Below, in pieces: positions 27,755 through 32,628 of a DNA stretch of 32,628 nucleotides; position 1 is the first letter of the stretch, and every line of letters begins with the position of its first letter. The notes beneath the pieces are model-generated. The model did no database searches, was not told the origin of the DNA, and saw only the letters and a list, made by a program, of their open reading frames with translations. Source of the DNA: an uncultured Rhodanobacteraceae bacterium (GTDB lineage Bacteria > Pseudomonadota > Gammaproteobacteria > Xanthomonadales > SZUA-5); NCBI GenBank assembly GCA_937928755.1, contig CALEZI010000163.1, forward strand, positions 1-32,628, written 5' to 3'. Position numbers and translations under genes: made by a program.

Positions 27755-29107
27755 ATGAACCTGATTCGTCGCTGCTGCTTCGTCCTCGCCCTGCTGACTT
27801 CGCCGCTGCACGCCGCGTTGCCGGCGGAAGTCGAGGGCCAGCCGCTGCCGTCGCTGGCGCCGATGCTCGAGCGCACCACCTCGGCGGTGGTCAACGTCTC
27901 CAGCAAGACGCGCGTGCAGGTGCGCAACCCGTTCTTCGACGATCCCTTCTTCCGGCGCTTCTTCGACATGCCGGATGTGCCGCAGGAGCGCGTGCAGCAG
28001 AGCCTCGGGTCCGGCGTGATCGTCGATGCCTCGCGTGGGCTGGTGCTGACCAACAATCACGTGATCGAGCGCGCCGACGAAGTCACGGTGACCTTGCACG
28101 ACGGGCGCACGCTGAATGCCGAGATTCTCGGTCGCGATCCGGACACCGACGTCGCGGTGGTGCGAATCCCCGCGGAAGGGCTCACCGCGCTGTCCCTCGC
28201 CGACTCCGACCAGTTGCGGGTAGGCGATTTCGTGGTCGCCATCGGTAACCCCTTCGGCCTCGGCCAGGCGGTCACCAGCGGCATCGTCAGCGCACTCGGC
28301 CGCAGCGGTTTACGCGGCCTCGGCTACCAGAACTTCATCCAGACCGATGCGTCAATCAATCCAGGAAACTCCGGTGGCGCGCTGGTCAACCTGCGCGGCG
28401 AACTGGTCGGCATCAACACCGCGATCTTCAGCCCGTCCGGCGGCAACATCGGCATCGGTTTCGCGATTCCTTCGAACCTCGCGCGCAACGTGATGAACCA
28501 GTTGATCGCCTATGGCGAGGTCAAGCGCGGTTCGCTCGGCGTGCAAAGCCAGGATCTCGACGCCCGCCTCGCGCGTGCGCTGGAACTGGAAGAGGGCCGC
28601 GGCGCGGTGGTGACCCAGGTGGTACCGGACTCGCCGGCCGACCTCGCCGGACTGCAGGCCGGGGACGTCATCGTCAAGCTCGACGGCAAGCTCATCGCCA
28701 GCGCCGACGAACTGGCCAACGTCGAAGGCCTGTTGCCGATCGGCAAGGCGCTCGCACTCGACTTCATCCGCGCCGGCAAGCCAAGGTCGACGCAACTGAC
28801 GCTGATCGCCAGCAGCGCGCAACAGCTGGCCGGCGAGAAGCTCGATCGGCGCCTTGCCGGCGCGCGCTTCGGCGAACTCAGTCAGCGTGAGAAACAAGCC
28901 GGCATCAAGGGCATCAAGGTGCTCAATGTCGCCTCGGGCAGCGTCGCCGCGCGCAATGGACTGGAGGCAGGCGATATCATTTTTGGCGTCAACCGCTATG
29001 AAGTCGGCAATCTCGCCGACATCAGCAAACTGCTGTCGCAGCAGCCGCGGCAGATCCTGTTCTCGCTCTACCGCGGGCGGCGGGCGTACTACCTGCCGAT
29101 CGAGTAG
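27755..29107 (+). CDS. degQ: DegQ/Do-family periplasmic serine protease
   Basis: This periplasmic protease-chaperone degrades or refolds damaged envelope proteins. From the ATG at 27755 it has 450 aa, with a signal peptide (MNLIRRCCFVLALLTSPLHA) and a trypsin-like domain with His102 (TNNHVI), Asp132 (DPDTDVAV) and Ser206 (NPGNSGGAL). Two PDZ domains follow: about 255-345 with GSLGVQSQDLD and VPDSPADLAGLQAGDVIV, and about 360-450 with GIKVLNVASGSVAARNGLEAGDIIFGVNR. FFDDPFFRRFFDMP (59-73) is the LA-loop region. Size fits DegQ/DegP-like proteins of gammaproteobacteria. A sigma-E-like promoter precedes it, and a 7-base array follows one base after its stop codon. Confidence 0.95.
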   Translation: MNLIRRCCFVLALLTSPLHAALPAEVEGQPLPSLAPMLERTTSAVVNVSSKTRVQVRNPFFDDPFFRRFFDMPDVPQERVQQSLGSGVIVDASRGLVLTNNHVIERADEVTVTLHDGRTLNAEILGRDPDTDVAVVRIPAEGLTALSLADSDQLRVGDFVVAIGNPFGLGQAVTSGIVSALGRSGLRGLGYQNFIQTDASINPGNSGGALVNLRGELVGINTAIFSPSGGNIGIGFAIPSNLARNVMNQLIAYGEVKRGSLGVQSQDLDARLARALELEEGRGAVVTQVVPDSPADLAGLQAGDVIVKLDGKLIASADELANVEGLLPIGKALALDFIRAGKPRSTQLTLIASSAQQLAGEKLDRRLAGARFGELSQREKQAGIKGIKVLNVASGSVAARNGLEAGDIIFGVNRYEVGNLADISKLLSQQPRQILFSLYRGRRAYYLPIE

Positions 29108-29108
29108 G

Positions 29109-29136
29109 CTCGGGCCTCGGGGCTCGGGACTCGGAA
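29109..29136. repeat. Four-unit 7-base-period array after degQ
   Basis: Four consecutive units start CTCGGGC and CTCGGGG, the last degenerating to CTCGGAA. The array begins one base after the degQ stop codon. No inverse arm is present before the next element at 29158. Confidence 0.75.
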
Positions 29137-29157
29137 GGGCCGCTCTTGATCTGGTGG

Positions 29158-29218
29158 GTCCAGACTTGTCTGGACGCTTTTGGAGGGGCGTGAAAAGAGC
29201 GTCCAGACAAGTCTGGAC
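29158..29218. repeat. GTCCAGAC palindrome pair
   Basis: GTCCAGACTTGTCTGGAC (29158-29175) and GTCCAGACAAGTCTGGAC (29201-29218) are themselves palindromes and are inverse copies of each other, 25 bp apart. The same arrangement occurs twice in the tandem duplication after mnmG. The spacer sequence differs, so the conserved part is the palindrome pair. Confidence 0.88.
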
Positions 29219-29309
29219 CCACTAGAGCAGACGCGGCGCCCGCCAACGGCATGTGCGAGCCTTGCGGATCCCGGCACAAGATCCAACAACCGACAGCGAC
29301 AACCGACTC

Positions 29310-30134
29310 ATGGACCAATTCGCCGTCTTCGGCCATCCGATTGCGCACTCGCATTCGCCGTGGATCCACGCCCGGTTCGCCGCCCAGTGCGGATTCGAAC
29401 AGCGTTATGACGCCATCGACGCGCCGCCCGAGCGCTTTGAAGAGACACTATGGGACTTCGGCGAGGCCGGTGGGCTCGGTGCCAATGTCACGCTGCCGCT
29501 GAAGGAACAAGCCGCGTTGCTGTGCGACGAGCTCAGCGAAGCGGCGCAGCGCGCCGGCGCGGTGAACACGCTGATCCGCATGCCGGGTCAGTGCTGGCGC
29601 GGCGACAACACCGACGGTGTCGGTCTGATGGCCGACCTGCAGCGCCTGCGCGTATCGGTGCACGGCCAGCGGGTGGTCATCCTCGGTGCCGGCGGCGCTA
29701 CCCGCGGCATCCTCGGGCCGCTGCTCGCCGCCGCGCCGCGTGAAGTGATCATCGTCAACCGCACGCCCGAGCGCGCGCTGCAACTGGCCTTCGAATCTGG
29801 CGCGCTGGGCATCGTGCAGGCGTGGGCGCTGGACGACCTCTCCAGCGTGGATACCGCGGGGTTGCTGATCCACGCGACATCCGCCTACCGCAATGGCGCC
29901 AGTGTCAGGATTCCACCGTCGCTGGTGGATGCCGATACCGTCGCCTACGACCTCGGCTACGGCGAATCGGCGCAAGCCTTTCTGGCCCGCGCGCGCCAGG
30001 CAGGCGTGGCCACCGCCCACGATGGTCTTGGCATGTTGGTCGAGCAGGCCGCCGAGTCCTTCCTGCGCTGGCGCGGCGTGCGCCCGCAGACCTCGGGCGT
30101 GCTGCGCGCGCTGACGGCGATGGTCTACGCCTGA
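29310..30134 (+). CDS. aroE: Shikimate dehydrogenase
   Basis: AroE reduces 3-dehydroshikimate to shikimate with NADPH in aromatic amino-acid synthesis. The 274-aa protein (E. coli 272) has Ser14 and Ser16 in HSHSPWIHARF, Lys65 in NVTLPLKEQA and Asp102 in NTDGVGL at the same numbers as the E. coli enzyme. The NADP motif GAGGATRGI is followed by NRTPERA and by GLGMLVEQAAESF near the C-terminus. The ATG at 29310 sets this numbering; an open extension upstream is not conserved. Its stop codon overlaps the start of the next gene (ATGA), so the two are probably translationally coupled. Confidence 0.96.
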   Translation: MDQFAVFGHPIAHSHSPWIHARFAAQCGFEQRYDAIDAPPERFEETLWDFGEAGGLGANVTLPLKEQAALLCDELSEAAQRAGAVNTLIRMPGQCWRGDNTDGVGLMADLQRLRVSVHGQRVVILGAGGATRGILGPLLAAAPREVIIVNRTPERALQLAFESGALGIVQAWALDDLSSVDTAGLLIHATSAYRNGASVRIPPSLVDADTVAYDLGYGESAQAFLARARQAGVATAHDGLGMLVEQAAESFLRWRGVRPQTSGVLRALTAMVYA

Positions 30135-30391
30135 TGGACTGCCGGATCGGCTGCGCCGCGTGCTGCATCGCGCCGTCGATCAGCAGCCCGATTCCGGGCA
30201 TGCCCGGCGGCAAGCCAGCTGGCGTGCCGTGCGTGCAATTGGATCCGGAAGGCCGCTGTCGCATCTTCGGCCTGCCCGAGCGACCTCAAGTGTGCGTCAA
30301 CCTGCGCCCGCAACCGAGCATGTGCGGCACCTCGCGCGAACAGGCGCTGGCGACGCTGACGGCATTGGAAGCCGCGACGAGTCCAAGCTGA
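30134..30391 (+). CDS. YkgJ-type cysteine-cluster protein
   Basis: This 85-aa protein has the Cys-rich pattern of the YkgJ/CxxCxxCC family of putative zinc- or iron-chelating proteins: MDCRIGCAACC with Cys3, 7, 10 and 11, then PC, RC, VC and MC pairs spaced through the protein. The ISSPIPGMPGGKPAGVPC segment is typical. The ATG overlaps the aroE stop by one base, so it is very likely co-expressed with aroE. Metal and function are unproven. Confidence 0.88.
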   Translation: MDCRIGCAACCIAPSISSPIPGMPGGKPAGVPCVQLDPEGRCRIFGLPERPQVCVNLRPQPSMCGTSREQALATLTALEAATSPS

Positions 30392-30413
30392 GGCGAGGTT
30401 CGTCCAAGAGTTA

Positions 30414-30606
30414 TTTTGTCCGCAAAGAACGCAAAGGACGCAAAGAGAGGCAACAGAAACTCGCGGTCAGCACCGGCTTGACGCCGACAAACTCAGCCTC
30501 CTGCTTTCCTTTGCGTTCTTTGCGATCCGGCCCGGCAGCAAGCTGCCATGCGTTCGACCGCCGCGGCATGCCGCGGAGAGCTCGGTCTCACCCTTTGCGG
30601 ACAAAT
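30414..30606. mobile_element. Non-autonomous nonamer-ended element, long form, copy 2
   Basis: The left end TTTTGTCCGCAAAGAACG and the inverse right end CTTTGCGGACAAATGC bound about 190 bp. It has an inner inverse copy around 30505-30523 and the same right-hand segment as the 27420 element: GCAGCAAGCTGC and CGCGGCATGCCGCG palindromes, then TCTCACCCTTTGCGG. It separates the YkgJ gene from the 3' end of the convergent RND gene. No coding capacity is seen. Confidence 0.6.
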
Positions 30607-30627
30607 GCACTTCGTCAATAACTCGTG

Positions 30628-32628
30628 TCACGTAGGGGTCAGGCCGGCCCGATCCGCAACCGCCAATCGCGAGCTCAGATAGACGAAATACAGCACAGGG
30701 ATGACCACCAGGGTCAGTACGGTCGACACCAGGATGCCGAAGATCAGCGAGACCGCCAGGCCGTTGAAGATCGGGTCGTCGAGGATGAAGAAACCGCCGG
30801 ACATCGCGGCAACGCCGGTCAGCACGATCGGCTTGGCGCGCACGGCGCAGGCTTCGACCACGGCGTCGGCCAACGCCAGTCCTTCGGATCGCGCCTGATT
30901 GATGAAATCCACCAGCAGGATCGAATTGCGCACGATGATGCCGGCTAGCGCGATCATGCCGATCATGCTGGTGGCGGTGAATTGCGCACCGAGCAGCGCG
31001 TGGCCGGGCATCACGCCGATCACGGTCAGCGGGATCGGCGCCATGATGATCAACGGCACCACGTAGCTCTTGAACTGGCCGACCACCAGCAGGTAGATCA
31101 GGATCAGGCCGACCGAATACGCCAGGCCCATATCGCGGAAGGTCTCGAAGGTGATCTGCCATTCGCCATCCCACTTCAGCGCGAAAGCATTGGCTTCTTC
31201 GGGCGGGAGGAAGAAGTGCTGGGTCACCGGAATGCCGTCGATGCCGTTGTCGTCGATGCCGCCGACCATCGCGAACATGCCGTACAGCGGGCTGTCGAGT
31301 TCTCCGGCTTCGTCGGCAAAGACGAAGCTCACCGGCATCAGATCCTTGTGATAGACGGCCGCTTCCCATTTCGCCGGACGTACCTCGACCAGTTCCGAGA
31401 TCGGCACCAGCGCACCGTTGCCTGCGCGCACCCGTAGTGCCAGCAACTGCGTCAGCCGTGCCTGGTCGCCGGGTGGCAGCCGCAGACGCACCGGCACGGC
31501 GTATTTCGAGGCGCCATCGTGCAGGAAGGTGGCGTCGAAGCCGCGAAGGCCGGTCGCCAGTGCGTCGACGATCTGTTGCTGGCTGATGCCGGCGCGCGCC
31601 GCGCGCTGACGATCGACGACGATCACGTCGCGCGGCGTGTCGGCCTCGACCGTGGTGTCGATGTCAACGATACCCGGCGATTTGGCAAAGGTGCGCGCGA
31701 GATCCAGCGCCAGTGCGCGGCCTCGCTCCGGGTCCGGACCGTAGATCTCGGCAACCAGCGGCGACATCACCGGCGGGCCGGGCGGAACTTCGACCACCTT
31801 CACCGATGCGCCAAAGCGCGCGCCGATCGCCGCCAGTGCCGGACGCGCCGCACGGGCGATGTCGTGGCTCTTGCGCGAGCGCAGGTGCTTGTCGACCAGA
31901 TTCACCTGCAGGTCGCCGACATTGGCACCCTCGCGCAGATAGTACTGGCGCACCAGACCGTTGAAGTTCACCGGCGCAGAGGTGCCGGCATAAGCTTGCA
32001 CGCTGGCCACTTCGGGCAGCTTGCCCACCTCGGCCGCCAGTTCGCCGAGTACCGCATTGGTGGTTTCCAGAGTGCTGCCCTCGGGCATGTCGAGCACCAC
32101 CTGGAACTCCGACTTGTTGTCGAAGGGCAGCATTTTCAGTACCACCAGTTCGACCACGGCGAGGCTGGCCGAGCCCAACACCAACAGCAGCATCGCGACG
32201 AACAGCACGAGGCGCCGACGCGCGGCCTGCGCGCCTTCGAGGAACGGTCTGACGACGCGTTCGAACAAGCCGTGCAGTCGGCTCTTGGCCTTTTGTGGGA
32301 GCGGGTTCACCCCGCGAGCTTCTGCCTTTGCCTTGCTCTCAAGAGCATCGCGGGATGAACCCGCTCCCACAACGGCAGGAGCAACGGCATCGCGGGATGA
32401 ACCCGCTCCCACAGGAGCAAGGGCAGCTTCCGCTTCTATCGGGTCCTCGACAGCATCGCGGGATGAACCCGCTCCCACAGCAGCAGGAGCATGGGCAGCC
32501 TCGGTTGCGTGGTGCTTGAGCAGCTTCAATGACAGCCACGGCGTGACGATCAGCGCCACCGCCAGCGAGATCAGCATGCCGACGCTGGCGTCGATCGGGA
32601 TCGGGCGCATGTACGGACCCATCAGGCC
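30628..32628 (-). CDS. RND efflux permease subunit, 5' end beyond the window
   Basis: This is the C-terminal 666 residues of an AcrB/CusA-type inner-membrane proton antiporter, usually about 1,050 aa. The visible part starts in GLMGPYMRPIPIDASVGMLI and the helix ending VTPWLSLKLLKHH. The following loop carries a 60-residue REP-derived insert. Then come a membrane helix (RRLVLFVAMLLLVLGSASLA), the second porter domain (KMLPFDNKSEFQVVLDMPEG), and a membrane bundle with GLILIYLLVVGQFKSY, IGMIALAGIIVRNSILLVDF and VLTLVVIPVLYFVYL. The adaptor and outer-membrane partners would lie upstream beyond the right edge. Substrate cannot be told from this part. Confidence 0.93.
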   Translation of the reverse strand, partial: GLMGPYMRPIPIDASVGMLISLAVALIVTPWLSLKLLKHHATEAAHAPAAVGAGSSRDAVEDPIEAEAALAPVGAGSSRDAVAPAVVGAGSSRDALESKAKAEARGVNPLPQKAKSRLHGLFERVVRPFLEGAQAARRRLVLFVAMLLLVLGSASLAVVELVVLKMLPFDNKSEFQVVLDMPEGSTLETTNAVLGELAAEVGKLPEVASVQAYAGTSAPVNFNGLVRQYYLREGANVGDLQVNLVDKHLRSRKSHDIARAARPALAAIGARFGASVKVVEVPPGPPVMSPLVAEIYGPDPERGRALALDLARTFAKSPGIVDIDTTVEADTPRDVIVVDRQRAARAGISQQQIVDALATGLRGFDATFLHDGASKYAVPVRLRLPPGDQARLTQLLALRVRAGNGALVPISELVEVRPAKWEAAVYHKDLMPVSFVFADEAGELDSPLYGMFAMVGGIDDNGIDGIPVTQHFFLPPEEANAFALKWDGEWQITFETFRDMGLAYSVGLILIYLLVVGQFKSYVVPLIIMAPIPLTVIGVMPGHALLGAQFTATSMIGMIALAGIIVRNSILLVDFINQARSEGLALADAVVEACAVRAKPIVLTGVAAMSGGFFILDDPIFNGLAVSLIFGILVSTVLTLVVIPVLYFVYLSSRLAVADRAGLTPT
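32294..32479. repeat. Four REP-A copies inside the RND permease coding sequence
   Basis: One forward copy (32294-32317, TGTGGGAGCGGGTTCACCCC) is followed by three inverse copies (32346-32371, 32388-32413 and 32454-32479) carrying CGGGATGAACCCGCTCCCAC. Spacings of 42 and 66 bp between the inverse copies are multiples of three. Translated on the minus strand, these give VGAGSSRDA three times and ARGVNPLPQK once, with no stop codon. Confidence 0.92.

Overview
The window is a GC-rich chromosomal segment from a gammaproteobacterium, most likely of the order Lysobacterales (Xanthomonadales). Three things suggest this: MnmG, GlnA, XerC and OleA look close to Xanthomonas or general gammaproteobacterial proteins; oleA and oleB are present; and the spacers are full of GTAG/GTGG-headed REP hairpins of the kind known from Stenotrophomonas and Xanthomonas. 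I see no tRNA, rRNA, CRISPR array, prophage or transposase gene.

Layout, left to right. 1-903 is a tandem repeat array with no gene. 904-4408 (minus strand) is a three-gene unit, parA-like > pspA > a membrane-anchored solute-binding/OmpA fusion; a Gly/His/Tyr-rich lipoprotein is divergent at 4625. mnmG lies at 5889-7802. Facing it on the minus strand are oleA, a TMEM43-family membrane protein and oleB (8082-11870), which is part of the long-chain olefin pathway without oleC or oleD. A secreted alpha/beta hydrolase with two C-terminal WYDPA-type domains follows (12050-14134), then a tricorn-type protease (14285-17542, minus), speE, and xerC (minus).

19762-24058 is a classical nitrogen-control locus, glnA-ntrB-ntrC. 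It is headed by two NtrC sites and a -24/-12 sigma-54 promoter, so the operon encodes its own activator pair. Next come a SlyD-like FKBP, a TonB-dependent receptor with a strong terminator, a DegQ/Do protease behind a sigma-E-like promoter, aroE overlapping a small YkgJ-type cysteine-cluster gene, and the 3' two thirds of an RND efflux permease that runs off the right edge.

The most unusual feature is the repeat landscape. At least five families occupy almost every spacer: REP-A (GTGGGAGCGGG), REP-B (GTAGGAGCGACG), a GTCCAGAC palindrome pair, a CGCAAAGGA nonamer element with inverted ends, and arrays with a 7-base period that usually occur as facing pairs. In the 7-base family the unit differs between loci but matches between the two arms of one locus. 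Repeats also enter coding sequence: four REP-A copies lie in frame in a loop of the RND permease, and the stop codons of mnmG, xerC and ntrC lie inside repeat units. The 7-base inverted arrays, the REP-derived peptide and the ParA-PspA-SBP/OmpA unit are the best candidates for new biology.
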